A stretch of 16,450 bases of DNA from an uncultured Bacteroidales bacterium (GCA_949123685.1 CASBHZ010000065.1:1-16450), one strand, 5' to 3'. Positions 1-8,874 are shown, numbered from the stretch's first letter. Translations and numbers: made by a program. The notes: generated from the sequence alone by a model not told the origin.

Positions 1-2473
1 GTGTCATCGAATTTTTCTTACTTATATCATTCTTATATTTTTTGATAAGGGCATCGCTTTTGGTCACGTTCCGCGGCATGTCACCGAGCGTGTAAGTGTA
101 GTTTCCTGATGCATCGGGATATATTACATAATCAGACTGCTGTTCCCAATACCACTCATCATAAATGCCTCGAACGTAAGCTGTAGTATTGGTACTATTG
201 CTTAAGGTTATTGTGCCATTCGAATTTACTGTACATATACCTTGAGCTGTCCAATAGTTGCCATTAATAGAAAACAGTACCGGTATCTTCCCTGTGCTTG
301 AAAGTGTTATGATAAATTGAAGTTCACCATATGTAGGAAGTCTCCATCTCCCGGCAGGACATGCCATTTCCTGATATGTCGCCATCCTGCGTCGCGCCGC
401 GTCTCGGTTGATAGCGTTCGTTACTCCATAAGAGGAAGCCACTCGGAACTTTGGCGCAACCATCATCTTATATTGATTTTCCTGGCTCTCTATTGTCGGA
501 TAATAATATTGTAAACTTCTATTTGTCTCGTCTGCGTGGTACAATGAGGTTACGGTTTCGCACCAATCACCGGCAACATCTCCATTAACGGTTGGTGTTG
601 TCATGTCCGGATATCTCTTGTTGCGTCCGCTGCCTGTCTCTGTGCTTAGATTATTGTTTGTATATTGTGTTCGTGGATCCCCAATAATATATTCTGAACC
701 ACTACTTAAAGTAGAAATGTTTATAATATACATATTAGGATTTCTATTTCCTGTTCCGCCTAACCCGTGGACACCACCGTAATTTCCACTTGTGCTATTT
801 GAATTGTTGACAAAGACATTCCCTTTATTATTGGCACCTCCACCCGGATTCGGTTTGTGTTCTATATACATACCCGGATTCTGCGTGACAATGATGGATT
901 CGCTGAAAGCAGGATTGTCTTTGTGCCGTATGGTGGCTTTTATCGTATAGGGTGAGTAGACATCGGAGTTAGATGTCGACGGTTTATAGCACCTGATGCT
1001 GTTTATTACGGTTTGGAGGGAATTGTCGGCACGACCGGTCAGGCTTATTGGCGTTGTTGCCGTTTTGGACGCATATGGTTCCCATATCTTTAGGGGATGC
1101 CTGATGACAATCGTATTCTGACCGGATATAGGGTCTCTACGAACATGGTATGTGCAGAGTGAATCCGTGTCTACAAATGAATCGTCAATCTGGGCTTTGG
1201 TGATCGGGATAGTGACAACTTCGCCGTTTCCGTTGCTGTAATAGTTGAAGCGATTATACTCCATGCTTATGTCTGAAATTTCAGCAGGATGGGATGTATA
1301 GAACGGAATGGACATCTCTTCTTCGTTGTTTACTGTATATAATGTCGGATTGACCACAAGATACCGCTGATCGTTGATGCTTACGTCTATGTCTTCCTTG
1401 TTCCAGTCTACTATCTGATAGCTAAGGTCGGTCAGCTCTTCCGGGGTCTCTGGAGAAAGGCTTCCCAACATCCCCACGTTGAGGTTGATCGTATATGATC
1501 CGTTGGGAATGAGTTTTGTCATGTCGGTCACCGGTACCTGATAATAGAATGTCAGCCATTGGCTGTCGCCATCCTTTTGCCAGGTCACCAGAAGCCGGAG
1601 AAAAGTCTTGTGGTTTTCATCGGGTGTCTCTTCCCATTGGTTTGGATATGTATAGAAAGGAACATCTGTCTGGTAAGGATACTCACCAGTTTCGGTATCC
1701 GACAGATAACGGATGCAGGATATATCCCCGGCTGTGATGCTGAAATAGTCATCGTCAGCGGGAGAAGTCCAGTTGCTGTCTACCCCGGGGTCTCCCGGCA
1801 CGGCTCTGGACTTCGCCACTCCATTGTTCAGGAGGGCGCGTATGCCGTTGGCGTCCGTAACCGGATGCCAGGTCTCACCATTGGATGTTACCGATTCGGG
1901 GAGCTTGATGTTAAGGTTGATCTTGGCTGCGGCACGTGCCATCACCGCGCTGCCCGTGGCGGATGCCGTGTCTCCGGTTTTGGAGAGGATCACCTGTCCC
2001 GCTCCCGCCATTACGAACATGCTCTGCACTTTCTTCGACGCGAACTCTGACGAGACGGCAATGTTTTTCAATTGGGCAATTGTGGCATTCTCCGGGATTC
2101 CCGTGCCGTTTATGTTCGCAACGGCATACATGCGGCAAGTCCCACCGCCTTGGTTTGCAAAGAGCGTCTGAACCATCTCGTCCGTAAGCGTCATCTGAAC
2201 CTTTGCTGAGCTGTTGGCTCCCAAACCGGAGAATGTCTGCTGTGCGGCTGCAGGAGTGTTGTCATCTCCGGCAGAGGGGTATAGCGCAATGATAACGTTG
2301 TCTATCTTCGTTTCGCTATTGTCTGAATCCGTGGAGCGCGTTGCGTGTGAATTGCTGAGGGTGATGGTCACGGTTCCCCTACCGTCAGCGGGGGAACTGA
2401 AATCATCGCTACAAGCCACGGACAGAATCGTCAACGTAGAGAAGAATATGTATCTTGTTAATTTTCGGAGCAT
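1..2473 (-). CDS. Fimbrial tip-type subunit lipoprotein, 3' end cut by window edge
   Basis: The minus-strand frame opens with ATG at 2473-2471 and has no stop down to base 1, giving at least 824 residues. It starts with a lipoprotein signal peptide (hydrophobic residues 9-20, Cys21 followed by SDD). A Thr-Arg-Ser near residue 46 resembles the arginine maturation site of fimbrillins. Residues about 30-370 look fimbrillin-like, and about 370-530 look like an Ig-like beta domain ending in VTQNPG. A Gly/Asn-rich linker (about 537-577) then leads to a C-terminal domain carrying CPAGRWRLPT near residue 704 and NYWTAQG near 740, a pattern of C-type-lectin-like/FISUMP-like modules. It is the last gene of the operon, 6 bp after the preceding stop. 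I infer a surface-exposed tip subunit, perhaps an adhesin. The family assignment is by pattern only, and the true C-terminus is not visible. Confidence 0.82.
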   Translation of the reverse strand, partial: MLRKLTRYIFFSTLTILSVACSDDFSSPADGRGTVTITLSNSHATRSTDSDNSETKIDNVIIALYPSAGDDNTPAAAQQTFSGLGANSSAKVQMTLTDEMVQTLFANQGGGTCRMYAVANINGTGIPENATIAQLKNIAVSSEFASKKVQSMFVMAGAGQVILSKTGDTASATGSAVMARAAAKINLNIKLPESVTSNGETWHPVTDANGIRALLNNGVAKSRAVPGDPGVDSNWTSPADDDYFSITAGDISCIRYLSDTETGEYPYQTDVPFYTYPNQWEETPDENHKTFLRLLVTWQKDGDSQWLTFYYQVPVTDMTKLIPNGSYTINLNVGMLGSLSPETPEELTDLSYQIVDWNKEDIDVSINDQRYLVVNPTLYTVNNEEEMSIPFYTSHPAEISDISMEYNRFNYYSNGNGEVVTIPITKAQIDDSFVDTDSLCTYHVRRDPISGQNTIVIRHPLKIWEPYASKTATTPISLTGRADNSLQTVINSIRCYKPSTSNSDVYSPYTIKATIRHKDNPAFSESIIVTQNPGMYIEHKPNPGGGANNKGNVFVNNSNSTSGNYGGVHGLGGTGNRNPNMYIINISTLSSGSEYIIGDPRTQYTNNNLSTETGSGRNKRYPDMTTPTVNGDVAGDWCETVTSLYHADETNRSLQYYYPTIESQENQYKMMVAPKFRVASSYGVTNAINRDAARRRMATYQEMACPAGRWRLPTYGELQFIITLSSTGKIPVLFSINGNYWTAQGICTVNSNGTITLSNSTNTTAYVRGIYDEWYWEQQSDYVIYPDASGNYTYTLGDMPRNVTKSDALIKKYKNDISKKNSMT

Positions 2474-2479
2474 TTCCAA

Positions 2480-4126
2480 TTACTGCTTATTCTGAGTGAT
2501 TGTGTAATTCTTGTAAATCTTGTTGCCACAGATTTGTGCCTCCATATATTTCCAGTTGGCGAGGGAGACCACGACCTGTAGCCTTGCTGAATTGTTTGCC
2601 GGAGGTGCCGCATCAGTTGTCACTATCCTGAGCCGGGTTTCCTTACCATCTATCGTGCCCGAGATGGTGTTGACCTGATTCCCTTCCGCATCAAGGAATT
2701 TGAATGCACCTTGTGCACCCTCCGTGGCGATTAGCGATGCCGTCCACGTGGCACCCAATGGGGTGTCGATAGTGAAAGAGCACTCGGCAGGCGAGCTTTC
2801 GTCGTCATGCCATGGTAGCATCACCACAACTCCCGCGTCCGTGTCGTCGTCGGCTACGCTGCTTGCTGTCCATGAAATGGGTTTCGACACGTTCACCTGG
2901 TCGGTGTAGTCAAGGTTGAGACTGAACGGGGTCCATTCTTTGACGGAGACAGTGATGTCAGCTGGTACACCTAATTTTACGGCATTTATCTGCAACGTGT
3001 AGATATGGTTGCGGAGAATGTTCTTTCCGAAGTCGAGAGTCTGCTGCTTGTAGCCGGACATGGGTATTAGATATGTTTCCGATTTGGTCTCATTTATGTC
3101 CACGGTCACCTTAAATTCGGGCAGGTTGTCTTTTATCGCCTGCTCGGGAATATATCCGAACATGTTCTTTGAACCTTTACTCAGCACCCCGAGGATGTAA
3201 TTCATATTGCCGGAATCTTCGGTCGTGAGTATGTTGGGTTCGTGAACCTGCTCCCCGTCTGCATAATTTACTGCATCGTATGGTAGCGGTCGTGATGTTG
3301 CGGTAGAGGAGACTATCTCGGCACGTGATATGCGGGGATATATGGCTCCTCCCTCTTTCTTTATATTGTCCACGACCCTCACTTTGGCAAGGGACCTGAG
3401 CAACCACATCTCTCCGAGCCATATCCGGTTGTCGGGGCGGCTTGCGTACAGATCTTTTTCCGTTGCGCTGAAGAGTCTTGTGCCGAACATCGGAATGAAT
3501 CCTTTATATATTCCGTCGATAGTGTAGTCGCCACCGTCGCTCGTGTAGTTATGTATCTCGCTCATGTTGAAGCTCCATTCCGCGGTCTTGTCGATAAGGT
3601 CGCGATATGACGCCGGATTTAGTCCTTGATAGTCACCACCGTTTCCGGGAGAGTAGCAATTGGCAAGGAGCACTATGCGAAACTGGATTGCGCTATAGCT
3701 TTCCGGATTGAGTTCCCGTCCTAATTTGTCTTCCAATATCTTTTTAGGAATTGTGAGCGATATCGTGTATGCACCGAATCCTCCCGTTATGATCAGGTCC
3801 GGATCTTTCGATTGGAATATGTTTTCCACTTTTATGATCAGAGGGGCGTCTTCCTCTTCTCCCAGAAAAATGAAGAATGCGAAGTCCCGTTCATTGATGG
3901 CATCTTCGAAATCCTGCCATTCGCTGTCTGTTTCCCCGTGTCCCTGATTGTCGGCACGTGTATCGCGGGTGATATTCGATGACATCATCCGGAAGCTCAA
4001 ACTGATTTTGTTGTCGCTGACCTCAACGGGACATGGTGTTTCGGGCTGCTCCACCATGGAGCATGCCGAGAGCGCAACCAACAGAGGGAGCATGAAAATC
4101 CATATGAGGTTCCTTGTTGTTGTCAT
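2480..4126 (-). CDS. Fimbrillin-like accessory subunit lipoprotein (Mfa-type)
   Basis: This is a 548-residue protein. Its ATG overlaps the stop of the upstream anchor gene in an ATGA arrangement, which suggests translational coupling. The N-terminus is a lipoprotein signal with lipobox LSAC and Cys22. A Thr-Arg-Asp-Thr-Arg-Ala segment near residues 53-58 resembles the maturation site of type V fimbrial subunits. The middle has the mixed beta pattern of fimbrillins, with a strand around VSVKEWTPFSLNLDY near residue 400. The last 140 residues look like an Ig-like domain (GATWTASL, then a final YTITQNK strand). By position between the FimB/Mfa2-type anchor and the tip gene, it probably joins the fimbrial shaft or tip complex at the cell surface. 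It could correspond to a FimC/Mfa3-like accessory subunit, but I cannot assign it to one. Confidence 0.8.
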   Translation of the reverse strand: MTTTRNLIWIFMLPLLVALSACSMVEQPETPCPVEVSDNKISLSFRMMSSNITRDTRADNQGHGETDSEWQDFEDAINERDFAFFIFLGEEEDAPLIIKVENIFQSKDPDLIITGGFGAYTISLTIPKKILEDKLGRELNPESYSAIQFRIVLLANCYSPGNGGDYQGLNPASYRDLIDKTAEWSFNMSEIHNYTSDGGDYTIDGIYKGFIPMFGTRLFSATEKDLYASRPDNRIWLGEMWLLRSLAKVRVVDNIKKEGGAIYPRISRAEIVSSTATSRPLPYDAVNYADGEQVHEPNILTTEDSGNMNYILGVLSKGSKNMFGYIPEQAIKDNLPEFKVTVDINETKSETYLIPMSGYKQQTLDFGKNILRNHIYTLQINAVKLGVPADITVSVKEWTPFSLNLDYTDQVNVSKPISWTASSVADDDTDAGVVVMLPWHDDESSPAECSFTIDTPLGATWTASLIATEGAQGAFKFLDAEGNQVNTISGTIDGKETRLRIVTTDAAPPANNSARLQVVVSLANWKYMEAQICGNKIYKNYTITQNKQ

Positions 4127-5151
4127 ATCGGTTCCTGTTGTGGGGGCACAACAGCCCAGTCGTTAATGAATATTCCTGCTGACATGTACCAGTTGCTATT
4201 CTTGTCGATAAAGAACACCATTGAAGTGTCGTCCATACGGTCGAGATATTCCTGGTCGGAGATGTTTCCGTAATGTCCCCTTACGAGAAGCAGATAATCA
4301 ATTAGCGGGATTCTGATTATATCCTGATTGTCCCAGTTGCGATGCACGGTTAGCACGGCGTCCGAACTTTCCATGAGCCTGCCTGTGGAAAGCTCGAAGA
4401 GGAGCGATGCTACCGAGGTCATGGCTTTCGTATCTTTGCTTCCGGGAGCGGAAGCCTGACCATATTTTATGTTCCATGGTTTGTATATCACATGCGTAGG
4501 CATGATTGTGTTGTTCCATGACATCTTGGCATTGCGGTCGGTGATGCTAACTGAGAAATCGCGGTTGTCTATTTCCGAGCCGTCAAGATGCTGTAACATG
4601 ATGCGTATGTCTTTGGTGTCTTTCATCAGCGGTATAGTCACTGTCTTGAAAGTTGGGGAGAACGGGTCTATATCGTATGTCACCCCTTTTACCATGCCAT
4701 GATATAGCCCCGGCAGATTGTTTTTTGAAATACTCTCACCATTTTCTGAAATGGTTTTTAGTGTTATTTCCAACTCTTCTTTGGTATCGGGAGTATAAGT
4801 GGCAAGGTTGAAACTTTCATTATCTTTGAGTCCGCACCATGATACGAAATCGTAGCGTCCTTCGGTGAGTGGCGTTTCGAGATAGAAACTGTTTTCGGCA
4901 AGTTCTTCGCCATTGGCAGCATCGCTCCATACGAGTTTTCCATCAGAGTCGAAAGCCCAGATGTTTACCGATTTCACCTCATTGGCGAAAGCATCGGCAA
5001 ATTTTAGGTTGTAATCATAAACAAACCTGACGCGGAGTTGCGCGGGACAGGCGTTGGGTTCGTCGGTAACCATCGAGCATCCGGCGGTAGTCATCGCGAG
5101 CAAGAGTGTAGCCGCACCGAAGAGGTTGTTTCTGAAATTCTTGATATGCAT
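4123..5151 (-). CDS. FimB/Mfa2-family fimbrial anchor lipoprotein
   Basis: A 342-residue lipoprotein with signal peptide MHIKNFRNNLFGAATLLLAM and lipobox TAGC (Cys25). Just after it, ACPAQLRVRFVYDYNLKFAD matches the strongly recognisable N-terminal block of the FimB/Mfa2 family, followed by VKSVNIWAFDSDGKLV and the RYDFVSWCGL block near residue 100. In Porphyromonas, FimB and Mfa2 sit in the outer membrane, anchor the fimbria and limit its length. I infer the same role here. Its gene follows the major fimbrillin after 163 bp and overlaps the next gene by 4 bp. No clear internal Thr-Arg cleavage site is visible after the lipobox, unlike its three neighbours, which fits a protein that stays anchored by its lipid. 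Confidence 0.92.
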   Translation of the reverse strand: MHIKNFRNNLFGAATLLLAMTTAGCSMVTDEPNACPAQLRVRFVYDYNLKFADAFANEVKSVNIWAFDSDGKLVWSDAANGEELAENSFYLETPLTEGRYDFVSWCGLKDNESFNLATYTPDTKEELEITLKTISENGESISKNNLPGLYHGMVKGVTYDIDPFSPTFKTVTIPLMKDTKDIRIMLQHLDGSEIDNRDFSVSITDRNAKMSWNNTIMPTHVIYKPWNIKYGQASAPGSKDTKAMTSVASLLFELSTGRLMESSDAVLTVHRNWDNQDIIRIPLIDYLLLVRGHYGNISDQEYLDRMDDTSMVFFIDKNSNWYMSAGIFINDWAVVPPQQEPI

Positions 5152-5219
5152 TGTTGTTATTTTGTTTCAATATACGGATTCCATGAAACCGGTTGGTGTC
5201 TTGTTTATCCTTGGTGAGG

Positions 5220-5241
5220 CGAGGGGGGATCAGTCCCCTCG
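5220..5241 (-). terminator. Hairpin between major fimbrillin and anchor genes (attenuator candidate)
   Basis: A perfect 7-bp GC-rich stem (CGAGGGG pairs with CCCCTCG) encloses the 8-base loop 5227-5234. An alternative register pairs GGGGA with TCCCC around TCAG. On the transcribed minus strand the hairpin is not followed by a U tract, so it is not a classical intrinsic terminator. It may act as a partial terminator or an RNA-processing and stability element. Confidence 0.4.
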
Positions 5242-5264
5242 TCCCTATTTTTGTTTATCTGAAA

Positions 5265-5279
5265 GCTTTAATCTAAAGC
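5265..5279 (-). other. Small AT-rich hairpin abutting the heptad repeat
   Basis: GCTTTA (5265-5270) and TAAAGC (5274-5279) pair perfectly around the 3-base loop ATC. The right arm is the first unit of the adjacent tandem repeat, so other repeat units (TAAAGCC at 5281) could compete for the same left arm. Confidence 0.35.
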
Positions 5280-5322
5280 CTAAAGCCTAAAACCTAAAAC
5301 CTTATGCCTTACACCTAAAGCT
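5274..5322. repeat. Tandem heptanucleotide repeat, seven units, overlapping fimbrillin stop
   Basis: There are seven adjacent 7-bp units on the plus strand: TAAAGCC, TAAAGCC, TAAAACC, TAAAACC, TTATGCC, TTACACC, TAAAGCT. The first four are nearly identical and the later ones have drifted. The array covers the end of the intercistronic gap and runs through the stop codon of the major fimbrillin gene (TAG, complement of 5315-5317) into its last codons. Changes in unit number would mostly alter spacer length. Confidence 0.8.
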
Positions 5323-7309
5323 CTACATTCTGCGTCGGCACGACTGCCCATTTAAGGATGTTCACCTTGTAGGCAACATAATACTCTTCAGTGTCTGCCG
5401 GTGGCACGATCGGTGTGTCTTCACCTCCGATACCAGATGCCAGACCTTCGATCTTGTTGATTTCTATTGAATAGGAATGGTTGCGGACAAGACCGAAATC
5501 ACCTACGCGCACTTTAGACCAGTCGATATGTGTGGAATTGCTGTTTTTCTGAGGGTTGCCTTCGCGATACCATCCATAGTGTTTTACAGGGATGTTGAAG
5601 AATCCCCTGCCAAGGTTGTAGCATACGGCATAACCAACCTGCTGGCGAAGAACCTTGTTTGCCTCGGCGAGAGTGATATTTGTATTTGCATCTTCATCTG
5701 AGATCTGTTTATAACCATTACCATTGGCAACATAGATGCCTACAGTGTTGGCATTCTCTTTAAACTGGAGGGTGCGGCGGTTGGGATCGAATTTTTCTTG
5801 TCCGTCGGTAGGAAGCGTTGCAACTTCGAGATTGGCTGTAAGCTTATTGAGGTCAGCTTCATCATTTATGTTGTAGCGGACATATGACCCGTTGATCAGT
5901 TTATAAAGGACCGTAGTCTGGGCGAGGAAACGCTTCAGCATGCTTTCACCACCGGCAACAGCGCTTTCCGCGCTATTTGCCTGATTCGCGAAATATACGA
6001 GTGGATGACCGTCTGAGCCTGTGAGGTAAGTGTAAAATTCGCTGTTTGCCGGAGCCTTGGTGCCATTGACATCAATTTCGTAATGACCTACAAGTATTAC
6101 GGATGGTGTAGCGGCTGCGGGGTTTTCGGAATGGAGTGCGCGGAGTCCGACTGTAGTCTCACGGAAATATTCGGCATTTGTAGATGTGGCTGAAAAGCCT
6201 TTACCTTCGGAAAGCTCTTTGTATGAATAATAATGCTGGTTGAGATCATCTGTGGCATCTGTGCCTACAACCGGATACTTTTCCGTGAAATAAGCCGGAG
6301 ATACACCCCAGTAAGAACGGTGATAAGCGGCATTGTTCCATACCCATGCATCGTTTATGTCAAGCTTCGGAGTGTTTTCTGTTACGTTATCTTTCATGAT
6401 GCTTGGGTCGCGCAGATTTATCTGGGTGTTAAGCATGTTGTAGGTAAAGTTGGATCCGAGCATCTGTCCGGTAGATGACGGTTCACGGAAAGATTTCACC
6501 ACATAAGTGGTAGTTGCTTCTGCGTTAAGTGCCCATTTTTCTGTGATGAATGTGAGGGTGACGGGGACCTCCGCATTATTCTCTGTCAGCACGGTGTGGG
6601 TGCTGTAAGGTGTTGCGTTTGTTGCAGTGAATTTAAGCTTTGCAGCATAACGTTCAACGTAGATATTGATGGCTTCGTTGCCTGCAGCTGCGGCTTCTTC
6701 TTTTGATGGATAAAGCTGGTCTTCGGCAATTGTCACTGCAATTTGAGGTCTCGCGTCAGAGTCATTGACATAATATACGGAGTTACTCATCGGGAATAGA
6801 GTCTTCCCTGCGGCATTGGTCTTTACTTCCTCGCGTGTCACTGCCTGGATCACACTGAGTGGGTTTTGAAGTGCGGCAGGAGAAAGAGGGTTGATATAAC
6901 ATACAACCTGTGTCGGGTTATTCTCACCTTTCCGCACGCTTACTGGCACTACCGACTTATAATATTTCTCTACCGTCGGTCCTGAATTGTCGGTAGCAAG
7001 ATTGTCGAGTGTGACGGGAACTATGTCTCCGACTACGTTGCCGGCGGCATCATAAAACACGAAGTATGCATTCTGAACTTCAGATTCGTCAGTACCTGCG
7101 TCAAAATCAGTGTCCTCAGAGGGCGCGCCATTATTTTCTGCAGCACGGGTGCCTATGTCTCCGTGGATAGACATGTTTACGTAGAGCGTCTGGTCTGTTG
7201 GTGCAACACCGTTGCCACTGCCGTTGTCAACAGCCAGTGGTTCTTCGGAGTTGCAGGCTGAGAAGATAAGCCCGATTGCCATAGCTCCATAAATTAAATT
7301 TTTTTTCAT
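5315..7309 (-). CDS. Mfa1-family major fimbrial subunit (fimbrillin)
   Basis: A 664-residue lipoprotein precursor starting at ATG 7309-7307. The frame is open further upstream, but that part overlaps the preceding gene and lacks a signal peptide. From this start a proper signal appears: MKKNLIYGAMAIGLIFSAC, with lipobox FSAC and Cys19. GTRAAEN, with Arg55, fits the arginine-type cleavage site used to mature type V fimbrillins, which exposes the strand-exchange groove. The end (YVAYKVNILKWAVVPTQNVEL region) resembles the C-terminal polymerisation strand region of Mfa1. It is about 100 residues longer than typical Mfa1. Family knowledge says the lipid-anchored precursor is exported, cleaved, and polymerised by strand exchange into the fimbrial shaft. 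It lies 40 bp downstream of the OmpA-like gene, and its stop codon lies inside a heptanucleotide repeat. Confidence 0.92.
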   Translation of the reverse strand: MKKNLIYGAMAIGLIFSACNSEEPLAVDNGSGNGVAPTDQTLYVNMSIHGDIGTRAAENNGAPSEDTDFDAGTDESEVQNAYFVFYDAAGNVVGDIVPVTLDNLATDNSGPTVEKYYKSVVPVSVRKGENNPTQVVCYINPLSPAALQNPLSVIQAVTREEVKTNAAGKTLFPMSNSVYYVNDSDARPQIAVTIAEDQLYPSKEEAAAAGNEAINIYVERYAAKLKFTATNATPYSTHTVLTENNAEVPVTLTFITEKWALNAEATTTYVVKSFREPSSTGQMLGSNFTYNMLNTQINLRDPSIMKDNVTENTPKLDINDAWVWNNAAYHRSYWGVSPAYFTEKYPVVGTDATDDLNQHYYSYKELSEGKGFSATSTNAEYFRETTVGLRALHSENPAAATPSVILVGHYEIDVNGTKAPANSEFYTYLTGSDGHPLVYFANQANSAESAVAGGESMLKRFLAQTTVLYKLINGSYVRYNINDEADLNKLTANLEVATLPTDGQEKFDPNRRTLQFKENANTVGIYVANGNGYKQISDEDANTNITLAEANKVLRQQVGYAVCYNLGRGFFNIPVKHYGWYREGNPQKNSNSTHIDWSKVRVGDFGLVRNHSYSIEINKIEGLASGIGGEDTPIVPPADTEEYYVAYKVNILKWAVVPTQNVEL

Positions 7310-7349
7310 TTCTTCAGTTTTTATAAATAAGTTGTTATTGTTGATTTCT

Positions 7350-8825
7350 TTATTTTGCCATCTCTGCATTTTTTGCAGCCTCAGGAAGTGCTCCAGCCTT
7401 TGTGAACATCTCTGAGGCAATGTCAAGTTCGCCTTCCCATGCCGCAATGATTCCTCGCGAGTTGAATGCTTCCGGGGTGTTGCCGGCTTTTTCAAGATAT
7501 TTTTTTGCTTCCTTGAAATCTCCTTTTTTCAGAAGTGCAGATGCCATGTTCAGGTTGGATGTAGGATCTTCAGGATAGAATCTGAGAGCCGTGGAGATTG
7601 CGTTGTTGAATCTATCAGAACCTTCAGGGTATAGGCGTGCTACGCGAAACATCTGGTTAAGCGACATTTTTTCGGGAGTATGCTCCATTACTTCGGCAAG
7701 CTCTTCATCGGAGAGAGGTTTCAGACGTGTGGAAATTTCGAACCGTGTTGCACGTAGTTCGGGAAACCATTCGGGCAGGATCGTATTCTTGTATAATGAT
7801 GAGAATTGAGGGTCTGTGCGTAATTCCCGCTCCTTGGCATCCCAGTCGGAGGGTCCGTAGGCGGGGCGGTCAATAAGTTCTAAAAGTTTCTTGCGTTGGC
7901 TGACGGAGAGCAAGGGGCTTGTTTTTACTATGTCTTTGAATCCGTCCCAGTTCTCTGCCACTGCGTCAAATTCGCTCTTATCTGCGGGTAACTTATATTT
8001 TGAAGCGATATATTCGGAGAGGGCACGCGAGCGGTCGGTGGAAAGCTGCTGGTTGTTTAAGTAGCTACCTTCGGGCGATGCATATCCGCAGATCTTGATT
8101 TTTGCTATCTCAACGTTTTTGTCGCTCAGTGCGTATGATATTGAATCGTCAATGACCTTGAGTTCTGAGCGATTGTCTATTCTTTGTCCGTTACGGCATA
8201 TGTACGGTTCGGTGTGGAGATCGGATTTGGAGACTTCGAACCTCACCAGTGCCTTACCTTCGTGCACCGCGACCGGAAGTTCGGTAACTTCCGGGGTTAT
8301 GAATGCTACTCGCATTTTTGCCGCCGGATTGAGGTTTAATCCGGTTGGGACACCGGCTGCAGATCCGTGAAGATAGCCGCATCCGCATGTGTCTACCGTC
8401 CATCGGATTGTAGCTTTGGGGTTCCACATCCATTTGGATAATGGAATGTCAGCGAGATAATTGACAGTCTGATCCTTGCCATTGTTCCTTTTCACAGCCT
8501 TTATTACATCATGATTTTTGCGCATGTTGCCGGGGAGACTCTTGCGTTCGTAGGCTATCTGCATGGCATGCCCGTTGACCATAAGGGAGGGCAATGGCAG
8601 AGAGTTGCCGGCATTGTCTTCAATCACGGGCGTTATATATAACTGACTGTTGCTTCCAAGTTTTACTGCGTCAAGATTGATGTCTGCCAATATGCGCAGG
8701 CTGTCATCTACTCTGCTTGCAACAGTTTTGGTCACCTTGACGTTTGTGGCTATCGCCGGGCTCGCCATGCAATGCATGCCCATGACGAATATCGCCATGA
8801 TGAATGTCTTGATATTAAATTTCAT
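7350..8825 (-). CDS. DUF3868 / OmpA-like / TPR periplasmic protein of fimbrial operon
   Basis: A 491-residue secreted protein with a Sec signal peptide ending about residue 26 (MASPAIA). The N-terminal part (about 30-130) resembles DUF3868. The segment near residues 243-275, KICGYASPEGSYLNNQQLS then DRSRALSEYI, is the hallmark of an OmpA-like peptidoglycan-binding fold. The last 80 residues are helical, with TPR-like repeats (SALLKKGDFKEAKKYLEKAG, IAAWEGELDIASEMFTKAG). Genes of this type are commonly found upstream of Mfa1-type fimbrillins in Bacteroidales. I infer a periplasmic or envelope role in assembling or anchoring the fimbrial machinery, possibly linking it to peptidoglycan. It follows the DUF3575 gene by 49 bp. 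The molecular function is not established from the sequence. Confidence 0.85.
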   Translation of the reverse strand: MKFNIKTFIMAIFVMGMHCMASPAIATNVKVTKTVASRVDDSLRILADINLDAVKLGSNSQLYITPVIEDNAGNSLPLPSLMVNGHAMQIAYERKSLPGNMRKNHDVIKAVKRNNGKDQTVNYLADIPLSKWMWNPKATIRWTVDTCGCGYLHGSAAGVPTGLNLNPAAKMRVAFITPEVTELPVAVHEGKALVRFEVSKSDLHTEPYICRNGQRIDNRSELKVIDDSISYALSDKNVEIAKIKICGYASPEGSYLNNQQLSTDRSRALSEYIASKYKLPADKSEFDAVAENWDGFKDIVKTSPLLSVSQRKKLLELIDRPAYGPSDWDAKERELRTDPQFSSLYKNTILPEWFPELRATRFEISTRLKPLSDEELAEVMEHTPEKMSLNQMFRVARLYPEGSDRFNNAISTALRFYPEDPTSNLNMASALLKKGDFKEAKKYLEKAGNTPEAFNSRGIIAAWEGELDIASEMFTKAGALPEAAKNAEMAK

Positions 8826-8874
8826 TTTCAGCTTCTTGATCGTTAAGTTTTTCGCTTAATTTACTTGCAGGTTA

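Larger units (their letters stand above)
5152..5314 (-). other. 163-bp intercistronic region after the major fimbrillin gene
   Basis: This is the only long gap inside the fimbrial operon. It contains a GC-rich hairpin (5220-5241), a second AT-rich hairpin (5265-5279) and most of a heptanucleotide tandem repeat (5274-5322). No ORF with a plausible start fits. A structured spacer between a highly expressed shaft subunit and its minor subunits could tune stoichiometry through RNA processing or partial termination; that is inference. Confidence 0.6.

Noticed and set aside
1559..2050. 163-codon plus-strand ORF
   Set aside because: It lies opposite the tip-type subunit gene, has no signal, domain or promoter, and is explained as an antisense shadow.
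5274..5322. CRISPR-like array
   Set aside because: Units are 7 bp with no spacers, so it is a simple tandem repeat.
7310..7495. 62-codon upstream extension of the major fimbrillin frame
   Set aside because: It overlaps the end of the DUF3868 gene, is basic and not secretory, and would bury the lipoprotein signal peptide that begins at 7309.
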